Program-made: the position numbers and the translations under genes | Source: an uncultured Burkholderiales bacterium | GTDB lineage: Bacteria; Pseudomonadota; Gammaproteobacteria; Burkholderiales; Burkholderiaceae_C | DNA: 32,116 nucleotides | NCBI GenBank assembly: GCA_903949285.1 | Contig: CAJAYT010000151.1 | Location: 1 to 32,116, forward strand | Direction of reading: 5' to 3' | In this document: piece by piece, positions 16,509-25,023 of the stretch | Numbering within the stretch: position 1 is the stretch's first letter | How the letters are laid out: every line of letters starts with the position of its first letter | The notes under the pieces: generated by a model | Databases searched by the model: none | The model's input: the letters and a program-made list of their open reading frames with translations, nothing else | Told to the model about the DNA's origin: nothing

Positions 16509-16804
16509 TAATGATCTTGCACCATTAAGGTGTGTTCCTTAAAAATAAGTCATACATTCACCCTACTTTGGGCTAATATGGATCTAAGATTAATTTTCCA
16601 GATCATTTTGATTACAGATATGAAGGAATACAGAACTTTTGACTATTTATTTACTTAAATCTTCTTTTTCTTGACTCAAAATCGCCATTCAAAATCATCA
16701 ACCTATAGAGCCCAGTCGTCTATTTCGAAGTTTTGTTAACTTTTTACCCATCATCCCCCAGTAATGGCGTAGAAGTTGCTAACTTGACTCAAGGAGTTTT
16801 GTGC
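16509..16804. other. AT-rich upstream region of the plus-strand ATP-grasp gene
   Basis: About 300 bp without a gene, notably A/T-rich between 16560 and 16740. It must hold the promoter of the plus-arm operon. TTGACT occurs at 16639 and 16671 but neither has a good -10 at the right distance, so I do not assign the promoter. Confidence 0.4.
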
Positions 16805-18250
16805 ATGCAGCCTTTTGATGAAATGTATTCCCGCTTGCCTTATGAGGACAAAGCGCTACGGCCCCAGTATGGCCCTTATAAGCAATGGTTGGATGCTCAA
16901 ACCATGTCTCAGATGCAATCGCATCAGGAGGAGGCGGAAGTCATTTTTCGCCGGGTCGGAATTACTTTCGCCGTTTACGGGGACAAAGATGAAGGCGGTG
17001 CTGGCACAGAGAGACTAATACCTTTTGATTTATTGCCCCGCATCATTACCCATCATGAGTGGACCAACATGCAAAAGGGTTTGGTTCAAAGGGTTACAGC
17101 TTTAAACCGTTTCATTCATGATGTTTATCACGATCAAGAGATCTTAAAAGCTGGGATCGTACCCACTGAACAGGTCACCCAAAACCCACAATTCAGAGCT
17201 GAGATGGTGGGTATAGACGTTCCCCATCAAGTTTATTCTCAAATCAGTGGCATCGATATCATTAGAGCCGCAAACGAGAAGGGTGAGGGGGAGTACTACG
17301 TTTTAGAGGATAACCTGCGCGTGCCCTCTGGTGTAAGTTACATGCTGGAAGACAGAAAGATGATGATGCGTCTTTTCCCAGAACTCTTCAGCACCTACCA
17401 AGTAGCGCCTGTTGCCCACTACCCGGACTTGTTACTTGAAACGCTAAGAACGTGCAGTCCAGGAACGACCGACGAGCCAACTGTGGTGGTTTTAACACCT
17501 GGCATGTATAACAGTGCTTATTTTGAACACGCCTTCTTGGCCCAGCAAATGGGTATTGAGCTCGTTGAGGGTCAAGATTTATTTGTAAAAGACCGCTTTG
17601 TCTATATGAGAACCACTCAAGGACCCAAGCGAGTAGATGTCATTTACAGACGCGTAGATGATGATTTCTTGGATCCCCTGGCCTTTCGGGCTGACTCAAG
17701 CCTGGGTTGCGCGGGCTTGATCGATGTTTACAGAGCAGGCAACGTGACCATTTGTAATGCAGTAGGAACAGGTATCGCGGACGATAAATCCATTTACCCC
17801 TATGTTCCGAAAATGATTGAGTTTTATTTGGGTGAGAAACCGATCCTAAAAAATGTACCTACAAACATTTGCAGAAACCCTGAGGATCTGAAATACACGT
17901 TGGCAAATTTAAAAGATTTGGTTGTAAAGGAAGTCCACGGGGCAGGAGGTTACGGCATGTTGGTTGGGCCCGCCGCCAGCAAAGCCGAGATTGAAGAGTT
18001 TAGACATGCTCTCATCAAGAACCCCAGTGGATATATTTCTCAACCAACACTGAGTTTATCGAGTTGCCCAACCTTTGTAAAAGAGGGAATCGCTCCTCGC
18101 CACATCGATTTGAGGCCTTTTGTGTTGAGTGGTAAAACGGTCCAAATGGTACCCGGGGGATTGACCCGTGTCGCCTTAAAGGAGGGATCTCTTGTGGTCA
18201 ACTCCTCTCAAGGTGGTGGTACCAAAGACACTTGGATACTGGAGGTCTAA
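16805..18250 (+). CDS. circularly permuted type 2 ATP-grasp protein
   Basis: This 481-residue predicted amidoligase is a stand-alone relative of the N-terminal half of the minus-strand fusion protein. Diagnostic segments are VEVIFRR-like VIFRRVGITFAVYGD near residue 45, VLTPGMYNSAYFEHAFLAQQ, LVEGQDLFVKD, YRRVDDDFLDPLAFRADS, VKEVHGAGGYGMLVGP and MVPGGLTRVAL near the end, the last two contributing to nucleotide binding. The ATG at 16805 is chosen because AAGGAG at 16791-16796 lies 8 nt upstream; the longer TTG start at 16733 adds a stretch without family similarity. The alpha-E gene follows 5 bp downstream with its Shine-Dalgarno inside this gene, so the pair is translationally linked. No transglutaminase gene follows in this arm, unlike many other genomes, and may be supplied by the opposite arm. 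Confidence 0.92.
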   Translation: MQPFDEMYSRLPYEDKALRPQYGPYKQWLDAQTMSQMQSHQEEAEVIFRRVGITFAVYGDKDEGGAGTERLIPFDLLPRIITHHEWTNMQKGLVQRVTALNRFIHDVYHDQEILKAGIVPTEQVTQNPQFRAEMVGIDVPHQVYSQISGIDIIRAANEKGEGEYYVLEDNLRVPSGVSYMLEDRKMMMRLFPELFSTYQVAPVAHYPDLLLETLRTCSPGTTDEPTVVVLTPGMYNSAYFEHAFLAQQMGIELVEGQDLFVKDRFVYMRTTQGPKRVDVIYRRVDDDFLDPLAFRADSSLGCAGLIDVYRAGNVTICNAVGTGIADDKSIYPYVPKMIEFYLGEKPILKNVPTNICRNPEDLKYTLANLKDLVVKEVHGAGGYGMLVGPAASKAEIEEFRHALIKNPSGYISQPTLSLSSCPTFVKEGIAPRHIDLRPFVLSGKTVQMVPGGLTRVALKEGSLVVNSSQGGGTKDTWILEV

Positions 18251-18255
18251 ACATC

Positions 18256-19209
18256 ATGCTATCTAGAACAGCAGATCATTTATATTGGATGTCCAGATAC
18301 ACCGAGCGCGCTGAGAACACGGCTCGCATGCTTGACGTGAACTACAACACAGCGTTGATGCCGCAATCACAAGAGGCGGCAGTTCTGGGTTGGCAGGGAC
18401 TTTTGTCTATCAGCGAACTTCTGCCCTCCTACAAGGCTAAATACGGAGAAATCGTCGCTAAAGATGTGATGGAGTTTATGCTCAGCGATGAGAGCAACCC
18501 CTCCTCCATTATTTCTTGTCTGCGATCAGCTCGGGAGAACGCGCGCGCGGTGCGAGGGAGTTTAACGACTGAGGTCTGGGAGACTCAAAACCAAACTTGG
18601 CTTGAAATTCAAAAGATGATCAAGAAAGTTGAATTCAAACGCGATCCAGGCAAACTCTTTGAATGGGTTAAATTTCGTTCTCATTTATTCAGAGGCGTCA
18701 CAGTAGGCACCATGCTGATGGATGAGGCATTACACTTTATGCGACTGGGCACTTTTTTAGAAAGAGCCGATAACACCGCGAGACTGGTGGATGTAAAGTT
18801 TCACGGCCTGCACAATGAATTTTTTGGTGGCAACAGTATTGATCAAGAATACGACTTCTACCACTGGAGCTCTATACTAAGAAGCGTCTCTGGATTTGAG
18901 ATCTACAGAAAAGTATACAGAGACATTATCCGGCCTGAGCGTGTTGCAGAGCTTTTAATTCTGCGCCCCGATATGCCAAGGTCTTTACATGCAAGCTTGA
19001 ATGAGGTTGTCAGTAACCTCTCTATGGTTGCCAATGAGCACTCCGCAGGCACGCAAAGACGGGCGGGCAAACTGCTGTCTGAATTGCAGTACGGATCCAT
19101 TAACGAAATACTGGCCAATGGACTGCATGCATTTTTGACTCAGTTTTTAGACCGCGTCAATGAGATTGGTTTTAACATCAGCAAAGACTTCCTAGTTCCC
19201 TCCCAATAG
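18256..19209 (+). CDS. alpha-E domain protein
   Basis: This 317-residue all-helical protein is the dedicated partner of circularly permuted ATP-grasp ligases. It opens MLSRTADHLYWMSRYTERAE, followed by NTARML, the alpha-E signature, and has a second copy-like motif further on (GTFLERADNTARLVDVK). The ATG at 18256 is preferred because GGAGGT at 18241-18246 sits 9 nt upstream, overlapping the end of the ATP-grasp gene; a TTG at 18232 is less likely. The role of alpha-E is unproven. It was proposed to support or regulate the ligase, or to hold its peptide substrate. It forms a two-gene operon with the preceding gene and has no predicted signal peptide or membrane helices. Confidence 0.92.
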   Translation: MLSRTADHLYWMSRYTERAENTARMLDVNYNTALMPQSQEAAVLGWQGLLSISELLPSYKAKYGEIVAKDVMEFMLSDESNPSSIISCLRSARENARAVRGSLTTEVWETQNQTWLEIQKMIKKVEFKRDPGKLFEWVKFRSHLFRGVTVGTMLMDEALHFMRLGTFLERADNTARLVDVKFHGLHNEFFGGNSIDQEYDFYHWSSILRSVSGFEIYRKVYRDIIRPERVAELLILRPDMPRSLHASLNEVVSNLSMVANEHSAGTQRRAGKLLSELQYGSINEILANGLHAFLTQFLDRVNEIGFNISKDFLVPSQ

Positions 19210-19311
19210 ACAGAGTTTTTAGTCCCGCGCTGCACCCTACGAAACGGAATCAGTGAGTACGTTCTAGTGCAAATGCTAAACTGATGGGTTCATTATTCAA
19301 TTTGCCAAGCG

Positions 19312-19965
19312 ATGAGACTATTTGCCCTAATATTATTGGCACTCTTTAGCGCCCCTTTATGGGCTGCACCTGATCTGAATTCGTCCATAGATAAAGATGT
19401 GGCCGAGGTGTGCCATCAATTTGAATCACAAAAGGCTTATGAGGAAAACGGTAAATCGGTCATGATCACCTGCGAGCTGACCAAGCAGCAGTACCTCTCG
19501 ATCATCAATTATCTGAAGAACACCAATAAACCCGTCTTCTCCAATTTTGATGAGATGTTAAAGAGAATTGGTGAAAAAGATTTCTCGACAGTTTTTAGAA
19601 AAAAAGATACTGAAGACTGCGAAGCTTTGAGGGATAAATCAGCCCTGCAAAAGACCCCCAACGCAACCAAAGCACTCAGCTGCGTGATGGGGGATATGAA
19701 TCTGACGTTCTTTCTCAACGACAAGGATCAGATTCTCAAGACCAAGTGTCAGGTGGGAGTGGGCGGGAGAATTTACCAAAATGTATACGATCAATACTTT
19801 GGCAAATTCAAACACACCTCAGCAACGCTTAATTACAACCTGATGGTTGCCCAACTGTTTGCAAAAGCATCTAGGTGGGTTGACGGAGCCTATGTCAAAA
19901 CAGAATTTACCGATAATAACTTTGTAATAACGTTTTTAAATCCCAGCTTTAACGAAGCGCAATAG
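19312..19965 (+). CDS. secreted protein of unknown family beside the cyanophycin locus
   Basis: This 217-residue protein has a clear signal peptide (MRLFALILLALFSAPLWA, cleaved before APDLN). The mature protein is soluble-looking, mixed charged and aromatic, with at least five Cys (EVCHQF, ITCEL, DCEAL, LSCVMG, TKCQVG) that could form disulfides in the periplasm. No membrane helix follows the signal peptide. It starts at an ATG without a convincing Shine-Dalgarno, about 100 bp after the alpha-E gene, and could be an additional member of that operon. It converges with cphA, with only 7 bp between stop codons. I do not recognise the family. Confidence 0.65.
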   Translation: MRLFALILLALFSAPLWAAPDLNSSIDKDVAEVCHQFESQKAYEENGKSVMITCELTKQQYLSIINYLKNTNKPVFSNFDEMLKRIGEKDFSTVFRKKDTEDCEALRDKSALQKTPNATKALSCVMGDMNLTFFLNDKDQILKTKCQVGVGGRIYQNVYDQYFGKFKHTSATLNYNLMVAQLFAKASRWVDGAYVKTEFTDNNFVITFLNPSFNEAQ

Positions 19966-19972
19966 CTATTTT

Positions 19973-22576
19973 TTAATTCACGACCGAGAATTTGGCATTT
20001 GGCGGAGCCTCCCCCACACGCTTGGTAATATGCTCCAGCGCTTCCTCAATTTGATCAATCAACAGCAAGCACAACTCGCCTGGTTTTAGTCGGTCCATCG
20101 CAGAGTCAATGGCAACAAATTCACCGCGAATTTCCTCTATGTAGCTTGTTCTTCGCGCACCCTGAAGTCCTTGCCGTAACAGATCAATAACCTCTCCGTC
20201 TTGGCGTCCCCTTTGGCACGCGTCTTGATAAAGCACAACTTCATCAAACGCCTCACCAATAATACGCGTTTGTTCCATGATGTCTTCATCCCTTCTGTCC
20301 CCAGCGCCGCTGATGACAACGCTACGACGGGTAGCGGGCAAATTAGTCACCGCCTGTACCAACGCCTTAATGGCGTCCGGGTTGTGACCGTAATCGGCTA
20401 TGACGGTTGCACCTTTATAGTCAAACACATTAAACCGACCGGGCACTGCAACTGCGTCACTGATAAATGTACTGAGTCCTTTGACAATGGTCTCCCAGGA
20501 GAGCCCCGTTGCCCAGGCAGCTGCAACTGAGGCCATGGCGTTTTCAATTTGAAAGCCTATGGCACCGCCCCGAGTCAGGGGTACCTCGGATAAAGGGATC
20601 CTGACCTGCATTTTGCCTTGCATCGCAACCATCTGATCGTCCTCAACAAATAGCACCCGCTTGCCCTGTGCTCGGTGGGTTGCGATCACGGGGTGGTGAG
20701 GGTCTAGTGCAAAAAAAGTGACCTGCCCAGGACAGTTCTTAGCCATTGCAGCCACCATCGGATCGGCTGCGTTCAAGACTGCCATACCGCTTGTTGCAAC
20801 GTTTTGAACAATCACACGCTTTAGAACTGCAAGGTCCTCAACCGTTGTGATGTAGTTGAGTCCCAAATGGTCACCCATGCCAATATTGGTCACCACAGCA
20901 ACGCTACATCGATCAAAAGCGAGCCCCTCCCTGAGCATTCCACCGCGGGCAGTTTCTAAGACTGCAGCGTCCACATCAGGGTGCATAAGCACGTTTCTAG
21001 CGCTCCTTGGGCCACTACAGTCCCCTGAGTCCATTTGTCGCTCATTCACATAGACGCCGTCCGTATTGGTCATTCCAACCCGCAAGCCGTTCGTGCGCAG
21101 CAAATGCGAGGTCAGTCGCACGGTCGTGGTTTTACCGTTTGTCCCCGTCACCGCAATCACAGGGATGCGGCCGTCCTCACCGGATGGGAACATGTTGTTG
21201 ATGACTGCTTCACCCACATCACGCCCCTTTCCAAATGAGGGTGACAGATGCATCCTAAGTCCAGGAGCGGCGTTGACCTCAACGATGCCGCCGCGTTGAT
21301 CCTCAAGAGGTTGGAGAACCGTTTCACACACAATGTCTACGCCGCAAATATCCAGACCAACCGTTTGAGCTGCAGCTATCGCACGCGCAGCGACCTCGGG
21401 GTGCACATCATCAGTCACATCGGTTGCGGTACCGCCCGTAGATAAATTAGCGTTGTTGCGAAGGCTGACCCTGGAGCCCTTAGGAGGCACGCTGTTGGAG
21501 TCAAAGCCCTGCTCTTTAAGGCGAGCCTTGGCAATATCATCAAATTTAATTTTAGTCAGCGAGGTCGCGTGTCCGTCGCCGCGCTTAGGGTCTGCGTTGA
21601 CTTTTTCAACCAACTCCAAAATAGTACTCTTACCGTCACCCACCACCATGGGCGGCTCACGCCTAGCAGCTGCAATCAAGCGGTCCCCGACCACGAGCAA
21701 CCTGTAATCGCTACCAGGGAGGTAGCTTTCGATCAAAATTTCATCAGAGAACTGTGATGCGTTGGCAAAGCCGTGTTTGACCTCTTCTTCAGTTTTTAGG
21801 TTCACAGCGACGCCTTTGCCTTGATTGCCGTCTCTGGGCTTGATCACAACAGGCAATCCGATCTCGTTGGCTGCAGCCCATGCGTCCTGAGCATCAATGA
21901 CTGGACGTCCACTTGGGACGGGAACCCCCGCAGCGTGCAGGAGCTTTTTGGTCAGCTCTTTGTCTTGTGCAATGGACTCAGCAATGGCGCTGGTGGTATC
22001 CATCTCAGCGGCCTGAATTTTTCTTTGACGACTGCCCCATCCAAACTGCACAAGACTGCCCTCGGTGAGTCTTCTAAAGGGGATCCCCCTTGCAAGCGCT
22101 GCATCAACGATAGATCCCGTTGAGGGGCCTAAACGCAGGTCCTCATCCAGCTCCCTTAAATCGTTGAGTGCTGAATCAAGATCAAAGTCAGAATTTTTAA
22201 GCGCTGCATTACATAAATCAATCGCTAAATTAATGGCCTTTTTACCCACTTCTTCGACGGAGTACTCAACAGTGACTTGGTAAAAACCTGCCTCTGGGGT
22301 TTTGGTGGTCCGACTAAACGTGACGGGACAACCGGCCTGGATTTGAAGGTGCAGCGTTGCAGACTCCAGTGCGTGAGCGATCGTTATCTTCTCTTGTTGA
22401 TCCGTACCCCTGAGCGCCCCAACACCGGGGAACAGGTGGCGCAAACGGGCCTCGACCTCGGGCTCAATAGAGAGATCAAACTCTGTCTCACCTTCGCACC
22501 TGACCAGCGCCTCAACGGCCGTATTCCTGGTCCAAAGGTTTGGCCCTCTGAGAGCCCTTATTCTTGAGATTTCCAT
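19973..22576 (-). CDS. cphA: cyanophycin synthetase (CphA)
   Basis: This enzyme builds cyanophycin, a polymer with a poly-aspartate backbone and arginine on each side-chain carboxylate, using two ATP-dependent ligase sites. The 867 residues are laid out as an N-terminal domain (1-about 160), an ATP-grasp domain that adds Asp (KPRDGNQGKGVAV near 247; VEVNAAPGLRMH later) and a C-terminal Mur-ligase-like domain that adds Arg (P-loop GTNGKTT at 478-484; ETARGGMLREGL; DHLG; and the Mur C-terminal PGRFNVFDYKGATVIADYGHNPDAIKAL). All synthetic motifs look intact. The N-terminal domain has HALES at 68-72 where many CphA1 enzymes and its neighbour have HxxEH, so the reported hidden hydrolytic primer-making site is probably missing. 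It starts 1 bp after the cphA' stop and is translationally coupled to it. Confidence 0.95.
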   Translation of the reverse strand: MEISRIRALRGPNLWTRNTAVEALVRCEGETEFDLSIEPEVEARLRHLFPGVGALRGTDQQEKITIAHALESATLHLQIQAGCPVTFSRTTKTPEAGFYQVTVEYSVEEVGKKAINLAIDLCNAALKNSDFDLDSALNDLRELDEDLRLGPSTGSIVDAALARGIPFRRLTEGSLVQFGWGSRQRKIQAAEMDTTSAIAESIAQDKELTKKLLHAAGVPVPSGRPVIDAQDAWAAANEIGLPVVIKPRDGNQGKGVAVNLKTEEEVKHGFANASQFSDEILIESYLPGSDYRLLVVGDRLIAAARREPPMVVGDGKSTILELVEKVNADPKRGDGHATSLTKIKFDDIAKARLKEQGFDSNSVPPKGSRVSLRNNANLSTGGTATDVTDDVHPEVAARAIAAAQTVGLDICGVDIVCETVLQPLEDQRGGIVEVNAAPGLRMHLSPSFGKGRDVGEAVINNMFPSGEDGRIPVIAVTGTNGKTTTVRLTSHLLRTNGLRVGMTNTDGVYVNERQMDSGDCSGPRSARNVLMHPDVDAAVLETARGGMLREGLAFDRCSVAVVTNIGMGDHLGLNYITTVEDLAVLKRVIVQNVATSGMAVLNAADPMVAAMAKNCPGQVTFFALDPHHPVIATHRAQGKRVLFVEDDQMVAMQGKMQVRIPLSEVPLTRGGAIGFQIENAMASVAAAWATGLSWETIVKGLSTFISDAVAVPGRFNVFDYKGATVIADYGHNPDAIKALVQAVTNLPATRRSVVISGAGDRRDEDIMEQTRIIGEAFDEVVLYQDACQRGRQDGEVIDLLRQGLQGARRTSYIEEIRGEFVAIDSAMDRLKPGELCLLLIDQIEEALEHITKRVGEAPPNAKFSVVN

Positions 22577-22577
22577 A

Positions 22578-24806
22578 TTAGGAATCCATCCTTGTTTTTT
22601 TAACTGACTTTGCCTGCGCGCCAGAGGGTGAGGAGGTTACTTCTTGTTGACCGAAATTTTTAAGTCCAGCACGAATCAAAAGAGGTTGAATGTCTAAAGC
22701 CCAAGCTGCAGCAACCGAGGCCAGCAGCGTGGAGGTCGTTAGGCCCTCCTCCTTAATGAGTCTTGCGATGGGCTTGAACTCCAAGGGGAAGAGCATCGTC
22801 TCTTGATCGCCACGCGCCAAAACAACATGCGCGTCCTTGCAGTAAACGCCGCGTCGACCGTTTGCGATATGCGCTTTGAGCGTTGCGTTTTCGCTGGACT
22901 CAGCGTAGTAGAGCACCTCTCCGTCACACAACTCCGAGAGCCCAACGATGTCTGCGTCATCCGCATTGATAACGCCTACACCCTCTTTGAGCACCAAATC
23001 AATTTGTGTTCTCACAACACCCAGCAGTTGCTCTTTTGTTTTGATATCGTGCTGCTCTAAACCCTGCTCAACAGGTAAGTTGGTTAGCACTCCAACTTGA
23101 CAACGGTCGTAGGGTAGCCCTTCGTTGAGAATTTGGGAAACTGTGGTCTCAAACACCGCCGCATCTAAGGCCCTGTTGATCAGGATGCGCTCAGAGAGAT
23201 CAAAGTGCCTCGCATCCTCAGACTGGACCCGTCTTTGGTTCATGAAAAGTCCCGCACTACAGGCCAAGCCCGTACGACGTCCAGACAAATGAAGCAACCA
23301 TGTCACGAGCTCAGAGAGAATACGCGTTTGGTTACTTCCCAATATACCTACAATCGGAATACGTCCAGAATCACTGTACTCAAAGAGGTGGTCCACGATT
23401 GCACGTCCCACAGGCCTTGGCCTACCAACAGCGGGCTTGATGTGCATCAGCAAACCAGGGCCTGCATTGACCTCTACGATAGCTCCGCCTTGCGCGGCGA
23501 GTGGTTTAGAAATGTCCTCCACCACCAAATCTATTCCTGCAATGTCCAAACCGATCACGCGTGCAGCAAGGGTGGCAATCTGTTCAATATCAGGATGGAT
23601 GAGATCGGTCACGTCATTGCTCATATTACCGTTACGCTGAACAATAGCTACGCGGTCCTTGGCCAAAACGCTCTTGCCCTCAAGGCCTTGCCTTTGAAGC
23701 TCTAGCACCGCATGTTGATGCTCTGATAAGCGGATCGTATCAAGCGGAAATCCTTCTTCCTCGCCTCGTCTTGGATCACTGTTGATTTGAGACTCAATCA
23801 ACTCGAGCACGGTGCTCTTACCGTCACCTTTGATGGTTGCTGTCTCCCCTCTCGCAACAGCTACAACTTTGTTACCAACCACCAAAACTCTGTGCTCTTC
23901 GCCTTTGATAAAGCGCTCGACGATCACATCACTACCCTCGCCCTGCGCAACGATAAAGGCGGCCTTAATTTCCTCTGCCGTGTTCAGATCCAGCGCCACT
24001 CCCCGGCCGTGGTTACCGTCACTGGGTTTGATCACAACGGGCAAGCCCATCGACTGCGCAACCTCCCAGGCCTCCTCGGGAGAGTCCACAATTTGCCCCT
24101 CCGGAATAGGGACCCCGCATTGACTGAGCAGTTGCTTGGTCAGATCCTTGTCGCTTGAGATACTCTCTGCAATGGCGCTTGTGCGGTCTGTCTCAGCAGT
24201 CCAAATTCTGCGCTGACGGGCTCCGTAGCCTAATTGAACCAAATTGCCATCGGTGAGTCGGATGGAGGGAATTTTTCTATCACTCGCAGCGTCCACGATG
24301 CACGCAGTAGATGGTCCCAGGCAAAGATCATCGACCATGGCTTTTAGTTTAGACACAGTAGCATTGGTGTCATAGGGTTGATCGTTAATGGCAGCCATCA
24401 CAAGGTCTTTGGCTGCACTTAGACTCTCACGCCCCACTTGCTCTTGACGGGTACGGATCACGACTTTGTAGACGCCCGACTGACTGGTCTCACGCGCTTT
24501 ACCAAATCCAACGGGCATCCCTGCTAGCGTTTGAAGCTCAATGGCCACATGCTCCATGATGTGAGCAGGCCAGGTCCCGGTTTTAAGGCGCTCAACAAAA
24601 CCGCCTCGCTCACCTATGCCGCAGCGGTGCTCGATCAAGCCAGGTAGCCACTGCTGCAAGCGCTCAGCGAAGCCTGCAATCTTGTCTGAGGGGAACTGCT
24701 CCAACTCTCCAATATCCACCCAAGCTTCTATGACGGGACGATAGGTCCAGAAGTTGGGTCCGCGCAGATAGCGCATCTGCAAAAATTCAATATCTTTGAA
24801 TGCCAT
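22578..24806 (-). CDS. cphA': truncated cyanophycin synthetase paralogue (CphA')
   Basis: This 742-residue paralogue is encoded immediately upstream of cphA in one operon. The N-terminal domain (RYLRGPNFW, then GERGGFVERL) keeps HIMEH at residues 82-86 followed by VAIELQTLAGM, the HxxEH feature lost in CphA. The ATP-grasp domain looks complete (KPSDGNHGRGVALDL; VEVNAGPGLLMH). In the Mur-ligase domain the P-loop has become GSNQTR (490-495) instead of GTNGKT, the ETARGG motif is ETTVSQ, and the protein ends soon after the central Mur domain, lacking roughly 165 C-terminal residues. It therefore probably cannot add Arg. Betaproteobacteria such as Ralstonia/Cupriavidus carry a similar second cphA' gene. 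An accessory or primer-making role with CphA is my inference. Confidence 0.88.
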   Translation of the reverse strand: MAFKDIEFLQMRYLRGPNFWTYRPVIEAWVDIGELEQFPSDKIAGFAERLQQWLPGLIEHRCGIGERGGFVERLKTGTWPAHIMEHVAIELQTLAGMPVGFGKARETSQSGVYKVVIRTRQEQVGRESLSAAKDLVMAAINDQPYDTNATVSKLKAMVDDLCLGPSTACIVDAASDRKIPSIRLTDGNLVQLGYGARQRRIWTAETDRTSAIAESISSDKDLTKQLLSQCGVPIPEGQIVDSPEEAWEVAQSMGLPVVIKPSDGNHGRGVALDLNTAEEIKAAFIVAQGEGSDVIVERFIKGEEHRVLVVGNKVVAVARGETATIKGDGKSTVLELIESQINSDPRRGEEEGFPLDTIRLSEHQHAVLELQRQGLEGKSVLAKDRVAIVQRNGNMSNDVTDLIHPDIEQIATLAARVIGLDIAGIDLVVEDISKPLAAQGGAIVEVNAGPGLLMHIKPAVGRPRPVGRAIVDHLFEYSDSGRIPIVGILGSNQTRILSELVTWLLHLSGRRTGLACSAGLFMNQRRVQSEDARHFDLSERILINRALDAAVFETTVSQILNEGLPYDRCQVGVLTNLPVEQGLEQHDIKTKEQLLGVVRTQIDLVLKEGVGVINADDADIVGLSELCDGEVLYYAESSENATLKAHIANGRRGVYCKDAHVVLARGDQETMLFPLEFKPIARLIKEEGLTTSTLLASVAAAWALDIQPLLIRAGLKNFGQQEVTSSPSGAQAKSVKKTRMDS

Positions 24807-25023
24807 TGGATGTTCGTTTATTTAAGAGATGGAGGGGAAAATGCCGTTATAGTTTGTAAGTCCTGTGAACTACTGTACTGCATGGATACAATCAAAGCTA
24901 TGCGGGAGAGATGCTGCAATTTTTTTCAAAAAACAGTGGTCAGATATTTGAGGCAACAGGGTTAACTCATTCCGCGCATGAAATCTTAACTCTTCTAGCT
25001 GTTTAGTTTTAATAAAAGTACGA
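24807..25023. promoter_or_regulatory. divergent intergenic region of the cyanophycin locus
   Basis: This 217-bp gap separates cphA' (minus) from the ABC exporter gene (plus) and must hold both promoters, giving a natural point for coordinate control. On the minus strand a TATAAC hexamer lies near 24850, without a well-placed -35. No clear operator palindrome or riboswitch was seen. The exporter start at 25024 has no obvious Shine-Dalgarno. Confidence 0.45.

Noticed and set aside
22578..24806. CphA' as a frameshifted pseudogene of cphA
   Set aside because: The frame is long and uninterrupted, the N-terminal and ATP-grasp motifs are intact, the stop abuts the cphA start, and similar shorter paralogues are known beside cphA in other betaproteobacteria.
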